Positions 34,407-43,159 of a stretch of 64,000 nucleotides of DNA are shown one piece after another (within the stretch, counting starts at the first letter, position 1; the number at the start of each line of letters is the position of its first letter). A model generated the notes under the pieces. It was not told where the DNA came from. It did not search any database and worked only from the letters and a program-made list of their open reading frames with translations. The stretch comes from Actinoplanes aureus. GTDB taxonomy: Bacteria; Actinomycetota; Actinomycetes; Mycobacteriales; Micromonosporaceae. The translations under genes and the position numbers were made by a program. The DNA is taken from positions 62,001-126,000 of the forward strand of contig NZ_JADQTO010000027.1 in assembly GCF_015704865.1 (NCBI RefSeq), in the 5' to 3' direction.

Positions 34407-34949
34407 TCAGGCGACGATCAAGATCCGGGCGTCGTCGGCCAGCCGGTAGCCCACCCCGTAGACCGTGGTGATCAGCGGCAGGTTGGGGCCCAGCTTGAGC
34501 CGCAGCCGGCGGACGTGGACATCGACCGTCCGCTCCCCGGCCCGCTCGTAGCCCCAGACGGCGGCGAGCAGCTGGGCCCGGGTGAAGACGCGGCGGGGCC
34601 GCTCGGCCAGGTAGAGCAGCAGGTCGAACTCGAGCCGGGTGAGCGGCAGCTGGGCGCCGTCGAGCAGCGCCTGCCGGGACCCGGTCAGCAGCCGCACCTC
34701 CGGGCCGTCCGGCACCGGCTCGGACGCCTCGGGCGTCTCGGCGACCGGCTCGACGGTGACCGTGCCGCGGCTCAGCTCGACCAGCTCCCGGACCGCGGCC
34801 AGCAACCGGTGGGCCTGTGGTGATATCGCGTCCCCGCTCAGGGGAATGGCGAGCGTCACGGTCAACGCCGGTTCGGTGACGCGCCGGCCGGGACCCCGGC
34901 CGGGTCCGGAACGGCGATCGGCACGCGGCGACAATGCGCTGACCGGCAT
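34407..34949 (-). CDS. OmpR/PhoB-type winged-helix protein without receiver domain
   Basis: A 180-residue protein. The C-terminal 95 residues form a trans_reg_C DNA-binding domain: LTRLEFDLLLYLAERPRRVFTRAQLLAAVWGYE, RTVDVHVRRLRLKLG and ITTVYGVGYRL. The N-terminal half contains no receiver domain, only a short alpha/beta stretch (LTVTLAIPLSGDAISPQAHRLL) and an acidic linker. ATG at 34949 with GGGGGAT upstream; the frame is open to 35039. Target genes unknown; it precedes the uridine kinase-like gene by 12 bases. The 272-base region upstream is AT-rich for this genome and likely regulatory. Confidence 0.85.
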   Translation of the reverse strand: MPVSALSPRADRRSGPGRGPGRRVTEPALTVTLAIPLSGDAISPQAHRLLAAVRELVELSRGTVTVEPVAETPEASEPVPDGPEVRLLTGSRQALLDGAQLPLTRLEFDLLLYLAERPRRVFTRAQLLAAVWGYERAGERTVDVHVRRLRLKLGPNLPLITTVYGVGYRLADDARILIVA

Positions 34950-35221
34950 TGAGACATCCCCCAGAATTTGTTGCGGCAAGCGAATACGACTGATCACTGT
35001 GCGTAAAGCGGGGACGATATTTCCGGTCGGCTGACGCATGGGTCAAGTCGCCAACCACAGTGTGGGAAACACGTTCCATGTTCGGGGTCTATTCACGACG
35101 GTGGAGATCATGTCAAGGCGAGCGGCGATTAAGCCTGATTGTTCACGGTCACAGAAATGCATTCCGGGAACGTTTTCTGTCAGCCTCATTAAAGATTGCC
35201 GAACGTGGGTAGCCTCCACCC

Positions 35222-35638
35222 GTGGCAGAGCTGGATGACGAGACGATCGCGTACGCCCATCGGATGTTCGACCTGGCGCGCTCCGGCGCCACCGCGGACC
35301 TGGCCGCACAGGTGGCGGCCGGGCTGCCGGCGAACCTGACCAATGAGAAAGGCGACACGCTGCTGATCCTGGCGGCGTACCACAACCACCCGGACACCGT
35401 GGCGGCCCTGCTGGAGCACGGCGCCGAACCGGACCGGGCCAACGACCGCGGCCAGACAGCGCTGGGCGCGGCGGTGTTCCGGCAGAACGCGGAGACGGTG
35501 CGGGCGCTGCTGGCGGCGGGGGCGAGCCCGCACGCGGGCGGACCGTCGGCGGTGGAGACCGCGGCCTTTTTCGGCCTTCCGGAGATGACCGCGTTGCTGG
35601 ACGGGGGCGCCGGGCAGGCGCCCCCGCGAGACGCCTAG
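35222..35638 (+). CDS. Ankyrin repeat protein
   Basis: A 138-residue soluble protein with about three ankyrin repeats: KGDTLLILAAYHNHPDTVAALLEHGAEPD, RGQTALGAAVFRQNAETVRALLAAGASP, and SAVETAAFFGLPEMTALLDGG. Such proteins mediate protein-protein contacts. GTG start at 35222; no clear ribosome-binding site. The stop overlaps the stop of convergent secA2 by four bases. Upstream, ATTAAAGATT-like sequence near 35190 may be part of its promoter. Confidence 0.88.
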   Translation: MAELDDETIAYAHRMFDLARSGATADLAAQVAAGLPANLTNEKGDTLLILAAYHNHPDTVAALLEHGAEPDRANDRGQTALGAAVFRQNAETVRALLAAGASPHAGGPSAVETAAFFGLPEMTALLDGGAGQAPPRDA

Positions 35639-37923
35639 TCGCCGGTGAGGCGGCGGCCGACGGCCGCGATGAGCCGGTCCAGCTCGGATCCGAACGGGTT
35701 GTCGTGCACCAGGTACGTCCAGGTGGCGCTGGGCCGGACCATCTCGGCCCGGTCCGGCACCCAGCCGTCGGAGAGGTCGACCTCGTCGAACGTCTCGATG
35801 GTGCGCGCCTCGACCTGGGTCAGCAGCTCCTGGAAGGCCGGCACGGCGGAGCGGTGGAACTCGTCGAGCGGGTCCAGCTTGCCCAGCGCGCGCAGGTGCA
35901 CGCCCTCCCGGACCTCGGAGAGGAACGCCAGGTGCTCGGCCCAGAGCCGGTCCAGGTGGTACAGCGCGATCGCCCGGGCCGACTCGGAGAGCACGTCCTC
36001 GTCGGTGTCCTTGGCCTTCTCCGGCGACTTCTCGAGCAGCATGATCGCGGCGACCTCGGAGGTGAGCAGCCGCTCCCGGCGCTCGGCCAGCAGCAGGCGC
36101 TGCTGCTCGATCACCACGCTGTACCGCCAGGTGTTCTTGTGGATCTCGTGGTTCACGCCCTCGGCGACCCGCTGGGCGTGCTCGACCGCGTAGTCCACCT
36201 GCGAGTCGTGCACGACACCGTCGATGTCCATCCGCGGTGAGGCGGGCAGGATGTCACCGGCGTGCCGGACGACCAGCTCGTCCTCCAAGCTGACGAAGAA
36301 CACCGAGCGGCCCGGGTCGCCCTGCCGGCCGGCCCGGCCGCGCAGCTGGTCGTCGACACGGCGGCTGTCGTGCCGGCCGGCGCCGATCACGTACAGGCCG
36401 CCGAGCTCGACCACCCGCTCGCGGTCCTTCTCGTCGCTGCCGCCCAGGCGGATGTCGACACCGCGGCCGGCCATCTGGGTGGAGACGGTGACCGCGCCGA
36501 GCGCACCGGCCTCCGCGATGATCGCCGCCTCCTCGGCGTCGTTCTTCGCGTTCAGCACGTTGCACGGCACACCGGCGTCGCCGAGCTGCCGGGCCAGCAG
36601 CTCGGAGGCCTTCACGTCCAGGGTGCCGATCAGCACCGGTCGGCCCGACTCGTGGGCGATCTTGATTTCCTCGACCAGGGCCTCGTCGCGCGTCTCGTGC
36701 GCCGAGTAGATCCGGTCCGGGTCGTCCTCGCGGATGTTCGGGGTGTTCGGCGGGATCACCGCCACCTCGAGCTTGAAGTACTCGCGCAGCTGCTCACCGA
36801 CGTGCACCGCGGTCGCGGTCATGCCGCACACCGTCTTGTAGAGGGCGATGAACGCCTGCACCGTGAGGGTGTCGAGCACCTCGCCCTCGGCCGTCGAGTT
36901 GAGGCCCTCCTTGGCCTCCACCGCGGCCTGCAGGCCGTCCGGCCAGCGGCGGCGCTGGGCGACCCGGCCGCGCATCTCGTCGATCAGCTCGACGCCACCG
37001 TCGCGGACGATGTAATCGACGTCGCGGCGCAGCAGCGCGTGGGCGTGCAGCGCCACGTTCACCGCGGACAGGTGCTCGACCTGGTCGTCGGCGTACAGGT
37101 CGATGCCGCCGAGCTGCTCCTCGAGGTGCTTGAGGCCGTCGTCGGTGAAGGCGACGCTGCGGCCGTCCTCGGCCACCTCGTAGTGCTTGCCCTTGCGCAG
37201 GGTCCTCATCAGCGCGGCGGCCTCGTGCACCGGGTCGCTCTCGGTGGCGACGCTGCCGGCCAGCACCATCGGCACCCGGGCCTCGTCGATCAGGATCGAG
37301 TCGGCCTCGTCGACGATCGCGGTGGCCAGCTCCCGCTGCACCCGGTCAGCCACGTCGGTGACCAGCTGGTCGCGCAGGTAGTCGAAGCCGGCCTCGCTCA
37401 CCGAGACGTACGTGACGTCGGCCAGGTACGCCTCGCGCCGCTCCTCCGGGGCCATCGACTCGGTCACCCAGGCCACCGTGAGGCCGAGCAGCGTGTAGAT
37501 CGGCTCCATCCACTCGGCGTCACGGCGGGCCAGGTAGTCGTTGACGGTGAGCACGTGCACCGGGCCGTTGCCGAGCCGGGTGTGCCCGTACGCCGCGACG
37601 GTCGCGGTGAGCGTCTTGCCCTCACCGGTGGCCATCTCGGCGACCCGCTTGTCGAGCAGCGCCATGGCGCCGAGCAGCTGCACGTCGTACGGCCGCTGGC
37701 CGATCGCGCGGCGGGCGGCCTCCCGGCCGATCGCACAGATCTCGACGTAGTCGGCCGCCTCGCGCGCGGCCTCGGTCAGCGCCGCGTCGTCCAGCTCCTT
37801 CAGCGCGTCCTCACGCGCTTCGATCGCGCTGAGCCGCTTCTCCAGCGGCCCGAGGTCCACCGTCGTGCCCGGACGCTGGAGAAACTTGCGGAACCGGCTC
37901 TTCAGCCGCTGCGACACACCCAT
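35635..37923 (-). CDS. secA2: Accessory Sec translocase ATPase SecA2
   Basis: A 762-residue SecA-type motor. Walker A MATGEGKTLT, VLTVNDYLARRDAEWM, IVDEADSILIDEARVP (DEAD-like box), then helicase-2 motifs VLIGTLDVKASE, VSTQMAGRGVDIRLGG and QLRGRAGRQGDPGRS. The helical scaffold follows, but the C-terminal zinc-binding tail of SecA1 is missing and the protein is about 150 residues shorter than SecA1, as for actinobacterial SecA2. It exports a subset of proteins together with SecYEG. ATG at 37923 is chosen over TTG at 37932. No accessory SecY2 or glycoprotein gene lies nearby. Confidence 0.92.
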   Translation of the reverse strand: MGVSQRLKSRFRKFLQRPGTTVDLGPLEKRLSAIEAREDALKELDDAALTEAAREAADYVEICAIGREAARRAIGQRPYDVQLLGAMALLDKRVAEMATGEGKTLTATVAAYGHTRLGNGPVHVLTVNDYLARRDAEWMEPIYTLLGLTVAWVTESMAPEERREAYLADVTYVSVSEAGFDYLRDQLVTDVADRVQRELATAIVDEADSILIDEARVPMVLAGSVATESDPVHEAAALMRTLRKGKHYEVAEDGRSVAFTDDGLKHLEEQLGGIDLYADDQVEHLSAVNVALHAHALLRRDVDYIVRDGGVELIDEMRGRVAQRRRWPDGLQAAVEAKEGLNSTAEGEVLDTLTVQAFIALYKTVCGMTATAVHVGEQLREYFKLEVAVIPPNTPNIREDDPDRIYSAHETRDEALVEEIKIAHESGRPVLIGTLDVKASELLARQLGDAGVPCNVLNAKNDAEEAAIIAEAGALGAVTVSTQMAGRGVDIRLGGSDEKDRERVVELGGLYVIGAGRHDSRRVDDQLRGRAGRQGDPGRSVFFVSLEDELVVRHAGDILPASPRMDIDGVVHDSQVDYAVEHAQRVAEGVNHEIHKNTWRYSVVIEQQRLLLAERRERLLTSEVAAIMLLEKSPEKAKDTDEDVLSESARAIALYHLDRLWAEHLAFLSEVREGVHLRALGKLDPLDEFHRSAVPAFQELLTQVEARTIETFDEVDLSDGWVPDRAEMVRPSATWTYLVHDNPFGSELDRLIAAVGRRLTGD

Positions 37924-37993
37924 GGCGCGCAACGGTACTTCATTTCGCTGAGTCTCAGGTTCCGGACTCCCCGGTGCCAGTCATTCCGGTGGC

Positions 37994-39085
37994 TCAGAAC
38001 GAGATCACCGCCTGGAGCTCCTGGCGGCGCCGCTCGGCGAGATCGTGCAGGAGCGCCGGCGCCTCGTCGAACGGGACGACCGCCGTGATCATGTGCTTAC
38101 GGATCGTCTCGCCCTCGGCACGGAGCAGATCGACGGTGGCGGCGGAGAGCCGTTCCCGGTCCCAGGAGTGGGCCAGCCCCCGGGGCACCCGGCCGATCTG
38201 CGCGCAGCGTACGCCGAGGCCGTTGTGGTGGAACTCCTCGCCGAGCCGGACCTCGTCCGCGCCACCCGGATAGAAGGCCAGGTCGATGACCGTGCCCTGC
38301 GGGCGCAGCAGGCGCAGCCCGAGGTGCAGTGCGGCGGCCTGGCCGCGGCACTGGAAGACCACGTCGGCGCCGCGGTCGCCGTCGGCGTGCCGCCACCGGG
38401 TCTTGAGCGTGACCGCGGCGTCCGGCGCGTCCGGACCGGTGTCAAGGGTGTCCAGGCCGAGCGCCTCGGCGATCTTCAGGCGCTGCGCGGTCGGGTCCAG
38501 CACGACCACCGAGGCGGCGCCGTGCGCCCGGGCGAGCAGGGCGGTGAGCAGGCCGACCACGCCGGCGCCGACGACCGCCACCCGGGCACCGAGGACCCCG
38601 TCGGACAGCGAGCGCACGGCCGGGCCGTACCGGTCGGCGGCCGCGTGCAGCAGGCCGTTCGCGCAGATCGGGCCCATGTGCGCGACGTAGACGCCGAGGA
38701 TCGGGTCGAGGCCGGCGGGCAGCGGCACCACCCGGTCCCGCAGCGGATGGCCGTTGTACCCGGTCCGGTGCCCGTAGGTCATCGCGACCACGGTGCCGTC
38801 CGGGAACGCGGCGGTACGGCTCTGCTCGACCTCGGCGACCTCCATGTAGCCGAGGCGGGTCACCGGGTAGGCCTGCTCGGGCGGCGCGCCGAACAGACCG
38901 AGGCCGGCGTCGAAGCCGGTGTGCAGCGCCGGGTTGGTGCCCTTCAGGAAGGTGAGCTCGGTGCCGGCGGAGACCCCGCTGAACAGGGTCCGGGCCCGGA
39001 AACCGCCGTCCGGCACCGGCTCCGCCGGCACCTCGGCGATCTCCACACGGCCGGGACCCGAGACGATCAGATTGCGATCAGGCAT
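37994..39085 (-). CDS. Zinc-binding alcohol dehydrogenase-like protein (MDR superfamily)
   Basis: A 363-residue medium-chain dehydrogenase. It has the GroES-like N-terminal domain (FSGVSAGTELTFLKGTNP, MTYGHRTGYNGHP) and a Rossmann domain with VAVVGAGVVGLLTALLARAHGAASVVVLD. The classical catalytic-zinc signature (GHE) and four-Cys structural-zinc lobe are absent, as in the bacteriochlorophyll/sugar-related MDR branch. It overlaps the upstream Gfo/Idh/MocA gene by eight bases, so the two act together, probably on a sugar or cyclitol. Substrate unknown. Confidence 0.85.
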   Translation of the reverse strand: MPDRNLIVSGPGRVEIAEVPAEPVPDGGFRARTLFSGVSAGTELTFLKGTNPALHTGFDAGLGLFGAPPEQAYPVTRLGYMEVAEVEQSRTAAFPDGTVVAMTYGHRTGYNGHPLRDRVVPLPAGLDPILGVYVAHMGPICANGLLHAAADRYGPAVRSLSDGVLGARVAVVGAGVVGLLTALLARAHGAASVVVLDPTAQRLKIAEALGLDTLDTGPDAPDAAVTLKTRWRHADGDRGADVVFQCRGQAAALHLGLRLLRPQGTVIDLAFYPGGADEVRLGEEFHHNGLGVRCAQIGRVPRGLAHSWDRERLSAATVDLLRAEGETIRKHMITAVVPFDEAPALLHDLAERRRQELQAVISF

Positions 39086-40052
39086 GGACGGCCTCCGGGC
39101 GGACCGGGCGGCCGGTCGCCGCCGATTCGGCGACGGCGAGAGCGACAGCATGGGTACGCAGAGCCTCGGCGTACGGGACCCGCACGTCGTCCTCCTCGCC
39201 ACGGACCGCGCGGACGAACGCCCGATCGACGGCCTGGTGCGCGGTCGCCGGTTCGCACGGCAGCGTCACGGTGCCGGTCTCGTCGCGGATCACCAGTTCG
39301 CTCTCGGTGAAGGCCAGGGCCAGGCCGTCGGCGTACACCTCCAGGCCGGCCCGCTGCTTCCAGCCCAGCACGCAGGTGGCGGCCAGGTTGCCCACCGCTC
39401 CGCTGGCGAACCGCAGCACCGCCGTGGTGGCGCCGTCCACGTCCGCCCCGTCGACCGGCGGCGGGGTCCCGTTGCCGTACGCGAACACCTCGTCCACCTC
39501 CCCGCCGAGGTGCCGGGCCAGGTCGAGGACGTGGGCCGCCTGCTCGACCACCGGCCCGCCGGACTTGTCGGCCCGCGGCCACCAGGCGACCGGCGGCACC
39601 TTGTCCAGCCAGGCGCCGGTGATCAGGCGGATCGGCCGGCCGGCGAGCATCTCCCGGGCCCGCTCCACGGTGGGCAGATAACGCCAGTGATGGCCGACCG
39701 CGGTACGAAGATCCGCCTTAGCGATGAGACCGGATATTTCGGTCGCTGTGCTGAGATCGATTGAAATGGGCTTTTCCACGAACATCGGCAGGCCGGCCGC
39801 GATCACCGCTCGCTCCGCGTCACCGTGAGCGAACGGGGGCACGCAGACGTAGACGGCGTCCGGGCCCGAGTCGATCAGTTCCGCGACGGAGGCGTACGCC
39901 CGCGCGCCGTGCTCGTCCGCGAGTGCCCGGGCCGCGTCGGCCACCACGTCGGTCACCCCGGTCACCTGCACGTCCGCCAGTCCGGAGAGGACCCTCGCGT
40001 GCCGGGCCGCCACTCCGCCGGCACCTACCAGACCAATCCGTGTCTTCGCCAT
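39078..40052 (-). CDS. Gfo/Idh/MocA family oxidoreductase
   Basis: A 324-residue NAD(P)-dependent dehydrogenase. Rossmann motif RIGLVGAGGVAARHARVL, then VYVCVPPFAHGD, the catalytic-lysine motif VEKPIS, and the C-terminal domain with GHHWRYLP and a histidine in GGPVVEQAAHVLDLARHL. Start ATG at 40052 with GGAGCGG upstream. It is the promoter-proximal gene of a two-gene transcript with the alcohol dehydrogenase, divergent from the glycosyltransferase pair. Likely oxidises or epimerises a sugar or inositol-type substrate. Confidence 0.9.
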   Translation of the reverse strand: MAKTRIGLVGAGGVAARHARVLSGLADVQVTGVTDVVADAARALADEHGARAYASVAELIDSGPDAVYVCVPPFAHGDAERAVIAAGLPMFVEKPISIDLSTATEISGLIAKADLRTAVGHHWRYLPTVERAREMLAGRPIRLITGAWLDKVPPVAWWPRADKSGGPVVEQAAHVLDLARHLGGEVDEVFAYGNGTPPPVDGADVDGATTAVLRFASGAVGNLAATCVLGWKQRAGLEVYADGLALAFTESELVIRDETGTVTLPCEPATAHQAVDRAFVRAVRGEEDDVRVPYAEALRTHAVALAVAESAATGRPVRPEAVHA

Positions 40053-40232
40053 CCGCTCCCCTGCTCCCTGTCGGCACGATCGGCGGGTTCTGTATCCGGG
40101 TAGCCCCGCACCGAAACGCTCGGCAGTGGATGGTTGCTGTGCGAAGTGTGTTCGTAACCATCCGGAAAGATTGATATCCACACACAGTGGGAACTCAGCG
40201 GCGGCGGATTTGTCGACCTTGGGGGAACGCCG

Positions 40233-41234
40233 ATGTGGCACTCGAACACGACCGTCTCGCCGATCGTGGAGGCGTGGACGACGTACCGGACCGGGCGCGC
40301 CGGTCAATGGACGCCGGAGCAACTGGCCGTGGCCAAGAGGCATGACCGGGTCAGCGTGGTGATCCCGGCCCGGAACGAGCAGGCGACGATCGGGGCGATC
40401 GTCGCCACCATCCGCGCCGAACTCGCCGAGCGGGTCCCGCTGGTGGACGAGATCCTGGTGGTCGATTCGCGCTCCACCGACGCCACCGCCGCCGAGGCAC
40501 GGCGGGCCGGTGCGCGGGTGGTCAGCCAGGACCGGATCACCCGGGGGCTGCCCCGGATGGAGGGCAAGGGCGACGCGCTCTGGGCCGGGCTGGCCGCCAG
40601 CTCCGGGGACGTGGTCGCGTTCGTCGACGGCGACCTGCGGGAGTTCTCCGCCCACTTCGTCACCGGGCTGCTCGGACCGCTGCTCACCGACAGCAGCGTC
40701 GAGTACGTCAAGGGCTTCTACCACCGGCCGCTGATCGGGCCGGTGAGCGTGGAGACCGACGGTGGTGGCCGGGTCACCGAGCTGGCCGCCCGCCCGCTGC
40801 TCAACCTCTTCTTCCCGGAGCTGGCCGGTTTCGTCCAGCCGCTCGCCGGCGAGTACGCCGGCCGACGCCGCACCCTGGAGCGGATCCCGTTCGTCTCCGG
40901 CTACGGCGTCGAGATCGGCATGCTGATCGACCTGGTCGATCTGGTCGGCCTCGACGCGCTCGCCCAGGTCGACCTCGGCGAACGCAAGCACCGGCACCAG
41001 GGCACCGAGGCGCTCGGCCGGATGGCCGCGCAGATCATGGTGACGGCCTGGTCGCGGATGCACCGGCGTGGCCTCACCACCGACCCAGTGCCGCCGTCGA
41101 CCCTGCTCACCCAGTTCCGCCGGGGCGGTGACGAGGCGCTGCCCAACCTGGACCGGCAGATCGCCGTCGCCGACACCGGCGTGACCGAACGCCCGCCGCT
41201 GTCCTCCCTCGACCGCCGGGCGGTGGCCGCGTGA
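40233..41234 (+). CDS. Glucosyl-3-phosphoglycerate synthase-like glycosyltransferase
   Basis: A 333-residue GT-A fold enzyme resembling GpgS (GT81), which transfers glucose from a nucleotide sugar to 3-phosphoglycerate on the path to glucosylglycerate and methylglucose lipopolysaccharide. Seen: VSVVIPARNEQATIGAIV, ILVVDSRSTDAT, the metal-binding VDGDLREF, YVKGFYHRPL, FVQPLAGEYAGRR, FVSGYGVEIGMLID and LGERKHRHQ. It overlaps by four bases (GTGA) the following GT4 gene. The family call is good; the exact acceptor is not certain. Confidence 0.8.
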   Translation: MWHSNTTVSPIVEAWTTYRTGRAGQWTPEQLAVAKRHDRVSVVIPARNEQATIGAIVATIRAELAERVPLVDEILVVDSRSTDATAAEARRAGARVVSQDRITRGLPRMEGKGDALWAGLAASSGDVVAFVDGDLREFSAHFVTGLLGPLLTDSSVEYVKGFYHRPLIGPVSVETDGGGRVTELAARPLLNLFFPELAGFVQPLAGEYAGRRRTLERIPFVSGYGVEIGMLIDLVDLVGLDALAQVDLGERKHRHQGTEALGRMAAQIMVTAWSRMHRRGLTTDPVPPSTLLTQFRRGGDEALPNLDRQIAVADTGVTERPPLSSLDRRAVAA

Positions 41235-42358
41235 GAGTGCTGATGAACGCCGGGCCGTGGCTGCCGGTACCGCCGGCCGGGTACGGCGGCATCGAGAACA
41301 TCGTCGCCACGCTGGTGCCCGAGCTGCGCCGGCTCGGCGTCGAAGTGGTGCTGGCCAGCGTCGGCGAGAGCACGCTGGAGGCCGACGGGCGGGTGCACGT
41401 CTTCGACCAGGGCCAGTTCGCGGCACTTCAGCGGCCGTACAACCAGGTGGTCGGTGTGGTCCAGGCGCACCAGCACGCGGTGGTGCGCGCGCTGCGCGAA
41501 CGCGACGACATCGACCTGATCCACGACCACGTCGAGGCGGCCGGGCTGGTGACCCTCGCCACACTCGGCGGCGACGCGCCGCCCGCCCTGCACACCCTGC
41601 ACTGGGACCTGCACAAACACCCCGGCCTGTACGGCACGTTCGACGGCGGCGCCCGGGTACGCGTCAACGGCGTCTCCGCCTCGCAGCTGGCCCGTGCCCC
41701 GCAGGCGCTGCGCGACCACTCGGTCGGGCACGTGCACCTGGCCACGCCACTGGCGGCCGAGCCGATGCCGGAGGTGACGAAGGACTCGTACGTCGTGGTG
41801 CTGGGCCGGATCAACCCGGGCAAGGGTCAGGACCTGGCCGCCCGGCTCGCCCACACGCACGGGTTCGACCTGGTGCTGGCGGGGCCGGTCGGCCCGTACC
41901 GGAACGCCGCCGAGCTCACCGCCGCGGACGGCGACCCGGCCGCGGCGCTCAACCCGGACGTGCGCTTCTGGCGGGAGAAGGTGGCGCCGCACGTCGACGG
42001 CGTACGCGTGCGGTGGGCCGGAACGGTGACCGGCCGCGACCGTGACCTGATGCTGGCCGGCGCCCGTGCCGCGCTGTTCCCGCTGCGCTGGGAAGAGCCG
42101 GGCGGTACCGCGGTGGTGGAGTCGCTGGCGCTCGGCGTGCCGGTGGTGGGCATCGCCCGTGGCTGCCTGCCGGAGCTGATCGAGGACGGGTTCAGCGGTC
42201 TGCTCACCGACGACGAGGAGGCCCTCGGGGAATTGGTGGGCAAGTCCGCCACCGTCGATCCGCGCGCCTGCCGGGCCGAGGCCGAGCGCCGGTTCACTCC
42301 GGCGGTGATGGCCGAGTCCTACCTGCGGCTGTACGAAGGGATCCGGAAGGGGACTTGA
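41231..42358 (+). CDS. GT4-family glycosyltransferase
   Basis: A 375-residue retaining GT-B enzyme. N-terminal Rossmann domain with PPAGYGGIENIVATLVPELRRLGVEV; C-terminal domain with VVVLGRINPGKGQDLAARLA (donor-binding) and the EPGGTAVVESLALGVPVVG segment typical of family GT4, including the E-x7-E motif. GTG start inside the GpgS-like stop. Together with the neighbour it probably adds one or two sugars to a small acceptor or polysaccharide primer. Confidence 0.9.
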   Translation: MRVLMNAGPWLPVPPAGYGGIENIVATLVPELRRLGVEVVLASVGESTLEADGRVHVFDQGQFAALQRPYNQVVGVVQAHQHAVVRALRERDDIDLIHDHVEAAGLVTLATLGGDAPPALHTLHWDLHKHPGLYGTFDGGARVRVNGVSASQLARAPQALRDHSVGHVHLATPLAAEPMPEVTKDSYVVVLGRINPGKGQDLAARLAHTHGFDLVLAGPVGPYRNAAELTAADGDPAAALNPDVRFWREKVAPHVDGVRVRWAGTVTGRDRDLMLAGARAALFPLRWEEPGGTAVVESLALGVPVVGIARGCLPELIEDGFSGLLTDDEEALGELVGKSATVDPRACRAEAERRFTPAVMAESYLRLYEGIRKGT

Positions 42359-42359
42359 C

Positions 42360-42385
42360 GTTTGCCGGGCCGGACCGGCGGGCAC
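42360..42385 (+). promoter_or_regulatory. Possible SigB/F-type promoter (weak -10)
   Basis: GTTT at 42360-42363 and GGGCAC at 42380-42385, spaced 16 bases, upstream of the first STAS/HATPase gene. The 12 bases TGACGTTTGCCG are identical to the site before the second STAS/HATPase gene (around 46051). The -10 deviates from GGGTA. Confidence 0.3.
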
Positions 42386-42418
42386 CTGAGTCTGCGTCTT
42401 ACGCGCGGAGGGAGCGGC

Positions 42419-43159
42419 ATGCCCAGCCAGCTCGTCTGCCGGCCGAAACGGGATCTGCCCGTGGCCGTGCTGGCGATCAGCGGCACCCTTGACCGGGTCA
42501 CCGGGGACGCACTCGGCGCCGCGGTCCGCCGCAGCCTCGCCGTGCAACCGGTGAAACTGCTGCTGGACGTCGCCCGGCTCCGGATCGGCGATCCGCGCGC
42601 CCTGGCCACGCTGGGCTCCGTCGTCTGCCAGACGGCGGAGTTCCCGGCGGTGCCGATCGTGGTCTGCGGCGCGGACCCCGCCACCCAGCGGGCGCTCGCC
42701 ACCACACCCGACTGCGCCGGCCTGGAGTTCGCGGCGGACTGCTCCCGGGCGCTCGCCGAGGCGGACGCCGAGCCGCGTGAGCCGGGCCTCCGGGTGCGAT
42801 TACGGCCGGTTCCGGAGGCCTGCCGCCAGGTCCGGCAACTGGTCAGCCAGGCCTGCGCCACCTGGCAGCGCAACGACGTCACGACGACCGCCACGCTGGT
42901 CGCCACCGAGCTCGTCGCGAACGTGGTCCGGCACGCCCACACCACCATGGAGTTCACCCTGGGACTCCGCGACGGCCGCCTGACCATGGCGGTACGTGAC
43001 GGCAGCCGCCGGTTGCCACGGCCGCTCGACCCCGCGGTGACCGACGCCGGCGGGCGCGGGTTACGACTGGTGCGCGATCTGACCGACGCCTGGGGGGTGC
43101 TACCCGTGACCGACGGTAAGGTGGTGTGGACCCAGCTCACGACTGGAGCCCCGGCGTGA
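42419..43159 (+). CDS. STAS domain fused to anti-sigma-type HATPase (first copy)
   Basis: A 246-residue protein. Residues 10-115 look like a STAS fold (VAVLAISGTLDRVTGDALG, KLLLDVARLRIGDP). The serine normally phosphorylated in anti-sigma antagonists is replaced (D58-P59). Residues 120-246 form an RsbW/SpoIIAB-like HATPase with N-box ATELVANVVRHAHT and G-box GRGLRLVRDLTDAWG. ATG at 42419 after GGAGGGA. The stop overlaps the cheB start. Probably part of a partner switch for the SigB/F-type factor encoded 3.7 kb downstream; an alternative is regulation of a more distant sigma factor. Confidence 0.85.
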   Translation: MPSQLVCRPKRDLPVAVLAISGTLDRVTGDALGAAVRRSLAVQPVKLLLDVARLRIGDPRALATLGSVVCQTAEFPAVPIVVCGADPATQRALATTPDCAGLEFAADCSRALAEADAEPREPGLRVRLRPVPEACRQVRQLVSQACATWQRNDVTTTATLVATELVANVVRHAHTTMEFTLGLRDGRLTMAVRDGSRRLPRPLDPAVTDAGGRGLRLVRDLTDAWGVLPVTDGKVVWTQLTTGAPA

